Below are positions 45,405 to 54,683 of a stretch of DNA of 64,000 nt, piece after piece (position 1 is the first letter of the stretch; every line of letters starts with the position of its first letter). Location of the stretch: assembly GCA_013205085.1 (NCBI GenBank), contig JABMLH010000003.1, positions 434,001-498,000 of the forward strand, read 5' to 3'. The translations under genes and the position numbers were made by a program. The notes beneath the pieces are model-generated. The model was not told the origin of the DNA. It ran no database searches and worked only from the letters and a program-made list of their open reading frames with translations. The DNA comes from Microbacteriaceae bacterium VKM Ac-2854 (GTDB lineage: Bacteria > Actinomycetota > Actinomycetes > Actinomycetales > Microbacteriaceae).

Positions 45405-47996
45405 TTACTTGGTGACGAAGTTCACCAGACGCGGCGCGCGCACGATCACGTTCACGATCTCGCGGCCGTCGAGCGCCCGCGCGACGCCGGCCGACGCCTT
45501 CGCCTTCGCCTGCAACTCGTCGCCGGAGAGCTTCGGCGAGACCTCGATGCGGTCGCGCACCTTGCCGTCGACCTGCAGGATCGCGGTGACCTGCTCCTCG
45601 ACCAGCAGCGTCGGGTCGGCCTTGCGCCAGACCACGTGCGAGACGGGGCCGGTGTAGCCGAGGCGGTGCCACATGTCCTCCGCCGTGTACGGCGCGAACA
45701 GGTTCAGCGACATCGCGACGACCTCGGAGGCCTCACGCACGGCGGGGTCGGCGGGGCCGGCTCCGGAGTCGATCACCTTGCGGGTCGTGTTGACCAGCTC
45801 CATGATCCGCGCGACGACCACGTTGAACTTGAACGCCTCCACCAGCGAGGGCGACTCGGCGAGGAAGCGGTGCGTCTGCCGGCGCAGGGCCGCGTCGCCG
45901 CCCTTCCACTCCACGTCGGGCGAGGAGGTGACGTCCTTCGCCAGGCGCCAGGCCCGGGCGAGGAACTTCGCGCTGCCCTGCGGCGACACGTCGGCCCAGT
46001 CGATGTCGTCCTCCGGGGGGCCGGCGAACGCCATGGTGAGGCGCACCGCGTCGACACCGTGCTCGTCGAGCTGATCGGAGAGGCGCACCAGGTTGCCCTT
46101 GGACTTCGACATCGCCGAACCGTCCATCAGCACCATGCCCTGGTTCAGCAGCGCCGTGAACGGCTCCGTGAACGAGATGTGGCCGAGGTCGAACAGCACC
46201 TTGGTGATGAAGCGCGCGTACAGCAGGTGCAGGATCGCGTGCGTGACGCCGCCCACGTACTGGTCGACGGGCGCCCACTTCTCGGCGAGCTTCGGGTCGA
46301 ACGCCTGGGTGTCGTCGTGCGGCGAGAGGAAGCGCAGGAAGTACCACGACGAGTCGACGAAGGTGTCCATCGTGTCGGGGTCGCGGCGCGCGGGTGAGCC
46401 GTCGCGCGGATCCGGCACGTTCACCCAATCCTCGGCGGCACCCAGGGGCGAGGAGCCCTTGGGCTGCAGGTCCAGACCCTCGGTGGAGGGCAGCACAACG
46501 GGCAGCTGGTCCTCGGGCACCGGCACGAGCTCGCCGTCCGCACCGTGCACGATCGGGATGGGGGTGCCCCAGTAGCGCTGACGGGAGATCAACCAGTCGC
46601 GCAGCCGGTAGTTCTTGGCGGCGCGGCCACGGCCCTGCTGCTCCAGGATCTTGATGATCCGCTCGATCGCGTTGCGCTTGGACAACCCGTCCAGCGGACC
46701 GGAGTTGATCAGCCGCCCCTCGCCCGTGAGCGCCTCTCCGGTCTTCACCGGGTCGACGGAGAGTTCCTCCTCCAGGGCGGCGAGCTCCTCCGGGTTGGTC
46801 GGGATGACCGGGATCGCGCCGGTGACGGGTGCGTTGGTGTCGACGACGATGCGCACCGGCAGGTCGAAGGCGCGGGCGAAGTCGAGGTCGCGCTGGTCGT
46901 GCGCGGGCACGGCCATCACGGCGCCGTGGCCGTAGTCGGAGAGCACGTAGTCGGCAGCCCAGATCGGCAGTTTCTCGCCGTTCACCGGGTTGATCGCGAC
47001 GCGGTTCAGCGGCACACCGGTCTTCGGGCGATCGGCGGTGAGCCGCTCGATCTCGCTCGACTTCTGCGTCTTCTCCAGGTACGCCTGGAAGGCCGCCTTG
47101 GTCTCGTCATCCGTGCCCTCGACCAGCTCGGCTGCGAGGTCGGAGTCGGGGGCGACGACCATGAACGTGGCGCCGTACAGCGTGTCGGGTCGCGTGGTGA
47201 AGACGGTGACGCGCTCGGCCCGACCCTCGATCTCGAACTCGACGTCGGCGCCGACGGAGCGACCGATCCAGTTGCGCTGCATCGAGATGACCTTCGACGG
47301 CCAGGAACCCTCGAGCTGGTTCAGGTCATCGAGCAGGCGGTCGGCGTAGTCGGTGATCTTGAAGTACCACTGGGTGCGCTTCTGCTTGACCACGATCGCG
47401 CCGGAGCGCTCGGAGGTGCCGTCGGGCAGCACCTGCTCGTTGGCGAGCACCGTCTGGTCCACCGGGTCCCAGTTGACCCAGCTGTCCTTGCGGTAAGCGA
47501 GACCCTTCTTGTACATCTCCAGGAACAGCCACTGGTTCCACTTGTAGTACTCGGGGTCGGAGGTGTGGATGACCCGGTCCCAGTCGAACGACGCCGCGTA
47601 GCGCTTCATCGAGCGCTTCTGCTGCTCGATGTTGTCGTAGGTCCAGGTCACCGGGTTCAGGCCGCGCTTGATCGCGGCGTTCTCGGCGGGCAGGCCGAAG
47701 GAGTCCCAGCCGATCGGGTGCAGCACGTTGAAGCCCTGCTGGCGCCAGTACCGCGCGATCACGTCGCCCAGCGCGTACGCCTCGGCGTGGCCCATGTGCA
47801 GGTCGCCGGAGGGGTACGGGAACATGTCGAGCACGTACTTGCGCGGGCGCTTGTCGTCGGGGTCGCTCGACGAGAACGGCTGCGTCTCTTCCCAGACCGG
47901 GAGCCAGGTGTCCTGGATCGCTCGGAAGTCGTAGCGTTCCTCTTCGACGTTCGGGGTCTCGTTCGGCACGGTCGTTACGGACTGGTCGTCTGCCAC
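45405..47996 (-). CDS. leuS: Leucyl-tRNA synthetase
   Basis: An 863-aa class I aminoacyl-tRNA synthetase. The HIGH-type motif is in [17 protein letters not shown]. The CP1 editing domain includes [17 protein letters not shown]. The KMSKS-type loop reads [15 protein letters not shown], with Ala in the first position. The C-terminal tRNA-binding domain is complete. I chose GTG 47996 ([11 protein letters not shown]), with AAGTGAG seven bases upstream; a GTG four codons earlier is possible. It is followed by a strong hairpin terminator. Confidence 0.97.
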   Translation of the reverse strand: MADDQSVTTVPNETPNVEEERYDFRAIQDTWLPVWEETQPFSSSDPDDKRPRKYVLDMFPYPSGDLHMGHAEAYALGDVIARYWRQQGFNVLHPIGWDSFGLPAENAAIKRGLNPVTWTYDNIEQQKRSMKRYAASFDWDRVIHTSDPEYYKWNQWLFLEMYKKGLAYRKDSWVNWDPVDQTVLANEQVLPDGTSERSGAIVVKQKRTQWYFKITDYADRLLDDLNQLEGSWPSKVISMQRNWIGRSVGADVEFEIEGRAERVTVFTTRPDTLYGATFMVVAPDSDLAAELVEGTDDETKAAFQAYLEKTQKSSEIERLTADRPKTGVPLNRVAINPVNGEKLPIWAADYVLSDYGHGAVMAVPAHDQRDLDFARAFDLPVRIVVDTNAPVTGAIPVIPTNPEELAALEEELSVDPVKTGEALTGEGRLINSGPLDGLSKRNAIERIIKILEQQGRGRAAKNYRLRDWLISRQRYWGTPIPIVHGADGELVPVPEDQLPVVLPSTEGLDLQPKGSSPLGAAEDWVNVPDPRDGSPARRDPDTMDTFVDSSWYFLRFLSPHDDTQAFDPKLAEKWAPVDQYVGGVTHAILHLLYARFITKVLFDLGHISFTEPFTALLNQGMVLMDGSAMSKSKGNLVRLSDQLDEHGVDAVRLTMAFAGPPEDDIDWADVSPQGSAKFLARAWRLAKDVTSSPDVEWKGGDAALRRQTHRFLAESPSLVEAFKFNVVVARIMELVNTTRKVIDSGAGPADPAVREASEVVAMSLNLFAPYTAEDMWHRLGYTGPVSHVVWRKADPTLLVEEQVTAILQVDGKVRDRIEVSPKLSGDELQAKAKASAGVARALDGREIVNVIVRAPRLVNFVTK

Positions 47997-48136
47997 GGAT
48001 GATCTCACTTCTCAGGATGCGGGTGGACGCGCGCGCGAAGGGGCGCTTTCGTCCGACGCACAAGCCTACTAAGGCTCGGGCCCGGCTGCGGGGCGTTCGC
48101 TCTGCGCGCTCCTGCTGCGCTGTCGCCCACGCTGTC

Positions 48137-48205
48137 GTTGTGGCCACGGGCGGGTGGCATGCCGGCAGCGCGCGGCCACAACTACGGCACAGTTCGACCG
48201 TGCCG
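48137..48205 (-). terminator. Hairpins after pabB
   Basis: Two stems follow the pabB stop on the minus strand: CGGCAC/GTGCCG (48185-48205) and GTTGTGGCC/GGCCACAAC (48137-48182). They lie between pabB and leuS, which point the same way. Confidence 0.55.
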
Positions 48206-48207
48206 GG

Positions 48208-49470
48208 CTACAGCGCTCCGAGCACGGCCAGCAGGGCGCGCGCCTTGACCCGGGTCTCCTCGACCTCTTCCTCGGGGTCGGAGAGGATCGTGATGCCGCC
48301 ACCGGTGCCGATCCGCGCACCGTGCGCATCCAGCACGATGCTGCGGATGACCATCGCCGCATCGAGCGAGCCGTCGGCGCCGAAGCGGCCGAAGGCGCCC
48401 GCGTAGATGCCGCGCGGACCCTGCTCCAGCTCGGCGAGGATCTGCATCGCGCGACGCTTGGGGGCGCCGGTCATCGAACCGGCCGGGAACGCGGCCGCGA
48501 TCAGCTCGGCGAAGCCGACGTCCGGGAGCAGCCGTGCCGAGACCGAACTGACCAGCTGATGCACCTGCGGGTAGCTCTCCACCTCCAACAACCGATCGGC
48601 GTGCACCGTGCCCAGCTCGGCGATCCGGCTGAGGTCGTTGCGCATCAGATCGACGATCATCAGGTTCTCGGCGCGTTCCTTCTCGCTGGCGAGCAACTCT
48701 GCGCGCAGCGCAGCGTCAGCCGCCGCGTCCGGGGAACGCGGACGGGTGCCCTTGATCGGATGCGTCGCCACCCGCCCGTCACGCAGCTCGAGGAAGCGCT
48801 CGGGTGAGGAGCTCAGCAGCGCGGTGCCGTCGCAGCGGATCAGCCCGCCGTGGTGGCTCGGGCTCAGCCGCCGCAGGGCACGGTAGCGCTCGACCGGGTC
48901 GAACGTGCCCGCGACCGTGATCTCGTTCGTGAGGCAGAGCTGGTACGCGTCGCCCGCGCGGATGTGGGCCTGGCAGCGCCGGACGAGATCGGCGTAGTGT
49001 GCGGCGTCGTGCCGCCACACGGCCTGCGAGCGGTCGGGCGTTCCCGGTTCGGCCAGCGGCCCCCGCATCGCGCCGATCGAATCGGCCGTGCGGTCCAGCC
49101 ACTCCGAGGCACCCGCTTCGTCGGCCGCCACGAGTCGGATGCGGCGCAGCGCGTGATCGAACTCGATCACCCGCGAGCCGAGCAGCAGCCGAACACCGTG
49201 ATCCGTCGGTGCCGCCTCGATCCCCATCGCGCGGGCTCCGGACTCGTAGTCGAGCCAGCCGTACCAGCCGAGCGCATCGTCGTCGGCGAACGGCCGCACG
49301 GTCGGCGCCGCACTCACCTGCGTCGCCGCGCCGATGAAAGTCCGGCCCGCCGCAGCGTCGGGTCCCGCGTCCAACCAGAAGGCGCGCTCCTCGCCGCGGA
49401 ACAGCCGGACGAAGACCAGCTCCGGATCCACCCACGCGGGCAGCAGCCGGGAGAGTGCGGGCGCGATCAC
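48208..49470 (-). CDS. pabB: Aminodeoxychorismate synthase component I
   Basis: A 420-aa chorismate-binding enzyme of the PabB/TrpE family. Conserved active-site blocks are GDAYQLCLTNEI, LLSSSPERFLELRDGRVATHPIKGTRPR (catalytic Lys), ENLMIVDLMRNDLSRI, VSARL, FPAGSMTGAPKRRAMQIL and GIYAGAFGRFG. With a glutamine amidotransferase encoded elsewhere it makes 4-amino-4-deoxychorismate for folate. The divergent neighbour encodes the next enzyme, PabC, which supports PabB over TrpE. GTG 49470 follows six bases after a TACGCT -10-like element, so the message may be leaderless. Confidence 0.92.
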   Translation of the reverse strand: MIAPALSRLLPAWVDPELVFVRLFRGEERAFWLDAGPDAAAGRTFIGAATQVSAAPTVRPFADDDALGWYGWLDYESGARAMGIEAAPTDHGVRLLLGSRVIEFDHALRRIRLVAADEAGASEWLDRTADSIGAMRGPLAEPGTPDRSQAVWRHDAAHYADLVRRCQAHIRAGDAYQLCLTNEITVAGTFDPVERYRALRRLSPSHHGGLIRCDGTALLSSSPERFLELRDGRVATHPIKGTRPRSPDAAADAALRAELLASEKERAENLMIVDLMRNDLSRIAELGTVHADRLLEVESYPQVHQLVSSVSARLLPDVGFAELIAAAFPAGSMTGAPKRRAMQILAELEQGPRGIYAGAFGRFGADGSLDAAMVIRSIVLDAHGARIGTGGGITILSDPEEEVEETRVKARALLAVLGAL

Positions 49471-49489
49471 TCGGCTAGCGTAGGGCGTC
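49471..49489. promoter_or_regulatory. Compact divergent promoter of pabB and pabC
   Basis: Only 19 bp separate the two GTG starts. TAGCGT on the plus strand (49476-49481) and TACGCT on the minus strand (49477-49482) overlap as a near-palindrome. Each would place the transcription start within about two bases of its start codon, so both genes may be leaderless and compete for one site. Confidence 0.6.
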
Positions 49490-50248
49490 GTGAAGCCTGC
49501 ATCCGTGACCCGCTGGATCGACGGCGCGCTGGTGCCCGTCGCGGACACGGAGCAGCCTCTCCTGGTGGCGGATTCCTGGCTGCTCCGGGAGGGCACCGTG
49601 CTCGCGCTCGACGCGCATCGCGAGCGGTTCCTGAGTGATGTGCGCGGGCGCCTCGGGATCGACGCCTCGGCGTTCTGGGATGCCGCGATCGCCGCCCTCC
49701 CCCGGGTCGGCGAGCACTTCCCGCGCATCGAGGCGACCGAAGCCGGGTTGCAGCTGCGCCTGCGCGACGCCCCGACGCTGGGGCGCGCCGTGCGGCTCTG
49801 GACCAGCCCCGTCGATCCGCGTCGGGTACCGGAGACGAAGGGTCCGGACATCCCCGCGCTCGCGATCCTGCGCGAGCGCGCGATCTCCGCGGGGGCGGAT
49901 GAGCCAGTGCTGCTCGATGCCGAACGACACGTCGTCGACGGCGCCACTTCCGCGATCGTCTGGTGGCTCGGCGACACCCTGGTCACGCCGCCGGTCGCCG
50001 GCCACGAACGGGTCGCGAGCGTGACGGCGCGGACCCTCTCGGTGCTGGCCGGCGCCATGGGCATCTCGGTGACCGAGTACCCGGCGACCCCTGACGAGCT
50101 CGACGGCACCGAAGTCTGGGCCGTGAACGCGCTGCACGGCATCCGCCTGACGACCGAGTGGATCGGCGGCCCCGCCCTGGCCGCCGAACCCGGCCGCCTC
50201 GACGCCTGGCGCCGTCGGCTCGAGGTGCTGCGCCGCCCCCTGCCCTGA
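49490..50248 (+). CDS. pabC: Aminodeoxychorismate lyase (class IV aminotransferase fold)
   Basis: A 252-aa fold-type IV PLP enzyme that releases pyruvate from aminodeoxychorismate to give p-aminobenzoate. The PLP lysine is K117 in PETKGPDI. The later LLDAERHVVDGATSAIVWWLGDTLVTPP matches the cofactor-binding loop of PabC/IlvE proteins. It is divergent from pabB with 19 bp between starts. Assignment as PabC rests largely on that pairing; a D-amino-acid or branched-chain transaminase is the alternative. Confidence 0.85.
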   Translation: MKPASVTRWIDGALVPVADTEQPLLVADSWLLREGTVLALDAHRERFLSDVRGRLGIDASAFWDAAIAALPRVGEHFPRIEATEAGLQLRLRDAPTLGRAVRLWTSPVDPRRVPETKGPDIPALAILRERAISAGADEPVLLDAERHVVDGATSAIVWWLGDTLVTPPVAGHERVASVTARTLSVLAGAMGISVTEYPATPDELDGTEVWAVNALHGIRLTTEWIGGPALAAEPGRLDAWRRRLEVLRRPLP

Positions 50249-50273
50249 CGCACCTCACCTTCTCCCCCGGCGA

Positions 50274-50348
50274 GATGCCTCATTTGCACGCGACACGCCG
50301 CAAAATGCGTACAGAGGAGGCATCCCGCGGAAAAGGGGTGCCCGCGGG
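50274..50348. repeat. Nested palindromes at convergent pabC/cydC ends
   Basis: GATGCCTC (50274-50281) pairs with GAGGCATC (50317-50324). Inside, CATTT-TGC type pairing (CATTTGC/GCAAAATG) continues the stem. A second dyad CCCGCGG/CCGCGGG follows directly at about 50324-50348. This looks like a REP-type or terminator element. Confidence 0.65.
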
Positions 50349-50357
50349 AGGGTGGCA

Positions 50358-52007
50358 TCAGAGTTCGGTGAGGCGCCCGTCGGCGATCTGGAAGTGGCGG
50401 TCGAAGGCCGCGCCGGGCGCGACACGGTGCGTGATCAGCAGCACCGTGCGCGAGCCGGCGGCGGCGAGCAGGTCGGCGATCAGCGCATCCGCCAGCTCGG
50501 CGTCCACCGAGGCCGTCGGCTCGTCCAGCACCAGCACCGGGAAGTCCGCGAGCAGCGCGCGGGCCAGCGCGATCCGCTGCGCCTGGCCGCCCGAGACCAG
50601 CACGCCACGCTCTCCGACGGGCGCGTCCAGCCCGCCGCGGGCCGCGAGCCACGGGCCAAGGCCGACGCGCTCCAGCGCGGCGGTCAACCGCTCGTCGTCC
50701 GCGGTGTCGTCCGCGAACAGCAGGTTCTGCCGGATCGACTCGTCGAAGAGGTAGGGCACTTGCTCGACCAGCCCGACCACCTTCCGCAGCGCGTTCTGCG
50801 GCAGCGTGCGCGCCTCGACGCCGCCGACGCGATACGAGCCCTCGTAGTCGAGCAGGCGCACGAGCGCGTGCGCCAGGCTGGTCTTGCCGGAGCCGCTCGC
50901 GCCGGTGAGCAGCGCGCGCTCGCCGGCGCGGATGTGCACGGTCACCTCCCGCAGCACCGGTGCCGACCGCGGCCACGAGACCGTGACATCGGTCAAGCCC
51001 AGATCCGACCCTGCCGGCTCCGCGCCGGCCACCACCGCGGAATCGTCGGCGAGCGCCGGCGACGCCGCGTCACGGTCGAGGTCGGCGACGCGCTGCGCGC
51101 TGGCGAGCACGTTCCGGCTATGCGAGAGCGCCAGCGGCACCATCCCGAACACCTCGAACACCGCCAGCGGGGTCAGCGCCAGCACCCCCAGCGCCGGCCC
51201 GCCCAACGAAGCGATCGACTCCGAGCCCACGGCGAGCGCCGCCGTCACCGCCGCACCGGTGGCCAGCGCCACCACGGCACCGGAGAGGCCCACGGCGACG
51301 GCACGCCGAACGCCGATGCGGGTCAGTCGCCGCTCGGTCTGCGCGATCCGAGCCAGCGCTCCGTCCACCGCGTCGAACGCGATCAGCACGTCGAGCCGGG
51401 TGACGAGGGCGTTGATCCGTTCGGCCAGTTCGCCCCGCAGCGGAGCCAGCGACCGGTCGGCCCGCGACGAGACCGCCGAGACCAGCAGCGAGCCGACGAC
51501 GAAGGCGAACACCAGACAGATCAGCAGCGCCAGGCCGGCGACCGGCGCCAGCAGCCACACGCCCACCACACTCAGCACGGCCACGGCGACCGAGACGATC
51601 AGCGGCTGCAGCACCCGCAGCGGCCGATCCTGCAGGGCGTCGACGTCGTTCACCACGCGGGAGACCAGGTCGCCGCGCTTCAGCCGGCCGAGACCATCCG
51701 GGGCGACGGGGACGAGACGCTCGTACACGCCGGCCCGCAGTGTCGCGAGCTGGCGGAAGGCCGCGTCGTGGCTGCTCAGCCGCTCGACGTAGCGGAACGC
51801 CGCGCGGCTGAGGGCGAAGGCGCGCACCCCCACTACGGCGATCGACAGGAACAGGATGGGCGGCTGCTCCGACGCCCGCACGATCAGCCAGCCGGACACG
51901 GAGATCAGGGCGACCGCGCTGGCCGCGGAGAGCAGCCCGAAGATCACGCCGGGCGCGAATCGCCGCGTCGGCGGCAGCGCCGCGCGGAGCACCTCGGTGC
52001 GGTTCAC
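50358..52007 (-). CDS. cydC: Thiol reductant ABC exporter subunit CydC
   Basis: A 549-aa half-transporter. A six-helix ABC membrane domain (residues about 1-310) is followed by an ATPase with Walker A GASGSGKT, signature VSGGQAQR and Walker B VLVLDEPTASVD. With CydD it forms the heterodimeric exporter required for cytochrome bd assembly. GTG 52007 overlaps the cydD stop by 4 bp, and cydA/cydB lie just upstream on the same strand, which fixes the assignment. Confidence 0.95.
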   Translation of the reverse strand: MNRTEVLRAALPPTRRFAPGVIFGLLSAASAVALISVSGWLIVRASEQPPILFLSIAVVGVRAFALSRAAFRYVERLSSHDAAFRQLATLRAGVYERLVPVAPDGLGRLKRGDLVSRVVNDVDALQDRPLRVLQPLIVSVAVAVLSVVGVWLLAPVAGLALLICLVFAFVVGSLLVSAVSSRADRSLAPLRGELAERINALVTRLDVLIAFDAVDGALARIAQTERRLTRIGVRRAVAVGLSGAVVALATGAAVTAALAVGSESIASLGGPALGVLALTPLAVFEVFGMVPLALSHSRNVLASAQRVADLDRDAASPALADDSAVVAGAEPAGSDLGLTDVTVSWPRSAPVLREVTVHIRAGERALLTGASGSGKTSLAHALVRLLDYEGSYRVGGVEARTLPQNALRKVVGLVEQVPYLFDESIRQNLLFADDTADDERLTAALERVGLGPWLAARGGLDAPVGERGVLVSGGQAQRIALARALLADFPVLVLDEPTASVDAELADALIADLLAAAGSRTVLLITHRVAPGAAFDRHFQIADGRLTEL

Positions 52008-53614
52008 GAGAGCCCCGCCGTCGCCGGCTCCAGCGCGAGCACCGCATCCGCCGCCTCGATCAGAGCGACGCGGTGCGTCACCAGGATGATCACGACGTCC
52101 GGCAGCGAGCGCAGGCCCGCGAGCACCTCCGCCTCCGTCGCCGCGTCCAGCGCCGCCGTCGGCTCGTCCAGCGCGAGCACACCGCAGCCGCGCTCCAGCG
52201 CGCGGTACACGGCTCGGGCGATGCCGACGCGGGCGGCCTGCCCGCCGGAGAGACCGGCGCCGGCGACGCCCACATCGAGCGACTCGTCCAGCGGCAGCGC
52301 CGCGATGCGCAACGCCCGGGTCACCAGCGCCGCATCCGGAGCGACCGAGCCGAGGCTGACGTTCTCGCCGAGGGTGCCGGCCGACAGCGACGGCTGCTGG
52401 CCCGACCAGGCGAGCCAGTCGCGCGCGCCCGTCGCCTCGACTCCGTCCACCAGCACTCGCCCGCCGTGGGCCGCGAAGCCCAGCAGCGCTGCCAGCAGCG
52501 TCGACTTGCCGGCGCCGCTGGGCCCGACCACCGCGGTGATGCCGCGCTCGAACGCCGCGTCCAGCGGGCCGAGCGCCGGCACGCCGTCGTAGGACACCGA
52601 CAGAGCTTCGACGCGGACCGAATGCGCGGCCGCGGATGAACGTTCGCGTGCCGGAAGCTGCTCCGCCTCCTCCAGCACCGCGAACACCTCGTCCGCCGCC
52701 GCGACGCCGTCCGCCGCCGCGTGGAACTGCGCCCCGACCTGGCGCACCGGCAGGAACACGTCGGGCGCGAGGATCAGCACGAACAGCCCGACGAACAACC
52801 CGAGCGATCCGTCCACCAGGCGCAGCCCGATCGACACCGCCACCAGCGCGACCGCGAGCGACGCGGCCAGCTCCAGCACGAATCCGCTGAGGAAGGTCAC
52901 CCGCAGCACCTTCATCGTGTGCAGCCGGTAGTCCTCGGTGACCGTGCGGATGCGGGTGCCCTGACGTTCGGCACGACCGAAGATCTTCAGCGTCGCGAGG
53001 CCGCCGACCGTGTCGACGAAGCCGGAGGCGAGCGCCGAGAGCCGGGCCCACTGCTTCTGCTGAACGGCTTGGGTCGCCCAGCCGATCAGGATCATGAAAA
53101 CCGGGATCAGCGGCAGCGTGACGATCACGAAGATCGCGCTGATCGGATCGGCGATCAGCACCACCAGCACCAGCATCGGCGTCGCCACCGCGGTCGCGAT
53201 CAGCTGCGGCAGGTAGCGCGCGAAGTAGGTGTCCAGCGCGTCGAGCCCGGTGCCGAGCAGCGCGATCAGCGCTCCCGAGGAGTGCCGGGACAACCAGGCG
53301 GGACCGAGCCGCCCCACGGCCGAGACGACGTTGGCACGCAGCTGCGCCTTGACCCGCACGCCGCCGCGCACGGCGTTCACCTCCGCCGCCCAGACCAGCA
53401 GCGCCCGAACGACGACCACGCCGACCAGCAGCAGCAGACTCGGCGCGATCGATGCCGGATCGACCCGGTCGATGCAGCGCACCACGATGTCGGCGACGAG
53501 CCAGGCGAAGGCGAGGGTGCCGAGGGTCTGTCCGAACACGATCACCGCGCCGAGGGCGAGGAACGACCGCGACGCCCTGGCGTAGCGGAGCAGACGGGGA
53601 TCGAGCGGCTTCAC
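52004..53614 (-). CDS. cydD: Thiol reductant ABC exporter subunit CydD
   Basis: A 536-aa partner half-transporter. The membrane domain starts LDPRLLRYARASRSFLALGAVIVFGQTLGTLAFAWLVADIVVRCID. The ATPase has Walker A GPSGAGKS, signature GLSGGQAAR and Walker B VLALDEPTAALD. GTG at 53614 (VKPLDPRLL) matches the family N-terminus; the longer frame would extend into cydB. It lies 53 bp after cydB and overlaps cydC. Confidence 0.95.
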   Translation of the reverse strand: MKPLDPRLLRYARASRSFLALGAVIVFGQTLGTLAFAWLVADIVVRCIDRVDPASIAPSLLLLVGVVVVRALLVWAAEVNAVRGGVRVKAQLRANVVSAVGRLGPAWLSRHSSGALIALLGTGLDALDTYFARYLPQLIATAVATPMLVLVVLIADPISAIFVIVTLPLIPVFMILIGWATQAVQQKQWARLSALASGFVDTVGGLATLKIFGRAERQGTRIRTVTEDYRLHTMKVLRVTFLSGFVLELAASLAVALVAVSIGLRLVDGSLGLFVGLFVLILAPDVFLPVRQVGAQFHAAADGVAAADEVFAVLEEAEQLPARERSSAAAHSVRVEALSVSYDGVPALGPLDAAFERGITAVVGPSGAGKSTLLAALLGFAAHGGRVLVDGVEATGARDWLAWSGQQPSLSAGTLGENVSLGSVAPDAALVTRALRIAALPLDESLDVGVAGAGLSGGQAARVGIARAVYRALERGCGVLALDEPTAALDAATEAEVLAGLRSLPDVVIILVTHRVALIEAADAVLALEPATAGLS

Positions 53615-53667
53615 CGAACTATTGTGGCGGGCGGATGCGCGCGCTCGCGCTGAGACTGCTTCACGGT

Positions 53668-54672
53668 TCAGTGCGCGTCGGCCTGGATGAACGCCCGGGT
53701 GATCCGCTTGCGGAAGATCCAGTACGTCCACGCCTGGTAGCCGACGATCAGCGGCAGGAAGACCAGGGCGGTCCAGCTCATCACGGTCAGCGTGTAGTCG
53801 GTGCTCGACGCGTTAGCGATGGTGAGGCTGTTCGCGGGGTCGTTCGAGGCCGGCATCACGGCCGGGAACAGCGCGGTGAACAGGGCGAAGACGGCGAGCG
53901 CGATGGTGCCGGCCATCAGCGCGAACGAGGTGCCCTCCTTGCCCCGGGCGTTCTGCAGCACGCCCGCGATCAGGGCGACGGCCGCGAGTGCGGAGAGCAG
54001 CCACGAGACGACGCCGCCGTTCGCGAGGTTCGTCCAGACCAGGAAGATCGCGGCGACGACGACGGTGATCACGCCGGCTCGCGTGGCGAGGCGCTGGGCG
54101 CGCACCCGCATCTCACCGTCCGTCTTCAGCGAGACGAAGACCACTCCGTGCGTGAAGAAGAGCAGCAGGGTCGTCAGCCCGCCGAGCAGGCCGTAGGGGT
54201 TCAGCAGGTCGAACAGCGTGCCGGTGTAGTTGTGGCCCTCGTCCAGCGGTACCCCCTGCACGATGTTCGCGAACGCGACGCCCCAGAGGAAGGCGGGCAC
54301 GGCCGAACCGATCACGATCATGGTGTCGAACCGCTTCTTCCACTGCGGCTCCGGCCGCTGGTGCCGGTACTCGAACGAGACTCCGCGGAGGATCAGCGCG
54401 AGCAGGATCAGCAGCAGCGGCAGGTAGAAGCCGCTGAACAGCGTGGCGTACCACTCCGGGAACGCGGCGAAGAGGCACGCGCCGGCCACGATGATCCAGG
54501 TCTCGTTGAGGTCCCAGACCGGGCCGATGGTGTTGATCAGCACGCGGCGATCGGTGTCGTCCTTGCCGAGGAACGGCAGCGACATCCCGACGCCGAAGTC
54601 GAAGCCGTCGAGCACGAAGTAGCCGACGAAGAGCGCGGCGACGATCCAGAACCAGAGGGTGGCGAGATCCAT
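53668..54672 (-). CDS. cydB: Cytochrome bd ubiquinol oxidase subunit II
   Basis: A 334-aa polytopic membrane protein. The start MDLATLWFWIVAALFVGYFVLDGFDFGVGM is the CydB signature, and RRVLINTIGPVWDLNETWII with FPEWYATLFSGFYLPL are further conserved blocks. Eight to nine helices are visible. It pairs with CydA to form the high-affinity quinol oxidase. It begins 11 bp after cydA. Confidence 0.97.
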   Translation of the reverse strand: MDLATLWFWIVAALFVGYFVLDGFDFGVGMSLPFLGKDDTDRRVLINTIGPVWDLNETWIIVAGACLFAAFPEWYATLFSGFYLPLLLILLALILRGVSFEYRHQRPEPQWKKRFDTMIVIGSAVPAFLWGVAFANIVQGVPLDEGHNYTGTLFDLLNPYGLLGGLTTLLLFFTHGVVFVSLKTDGEMRVRAQRLATRAGVITVVVAAIFLVWTNLANGGVVSWLLSALAAVALIAGVLQNARGKEGTSFALMAGTIALAVFALFTALFPAVMPASNDPANSLTIANASSTDYTLTVMSWTALVFLPLIVGYQAWTYWIFRKRITRAFIQADAH

Positions 54673-54683
54673 GTCCGTCTTCC

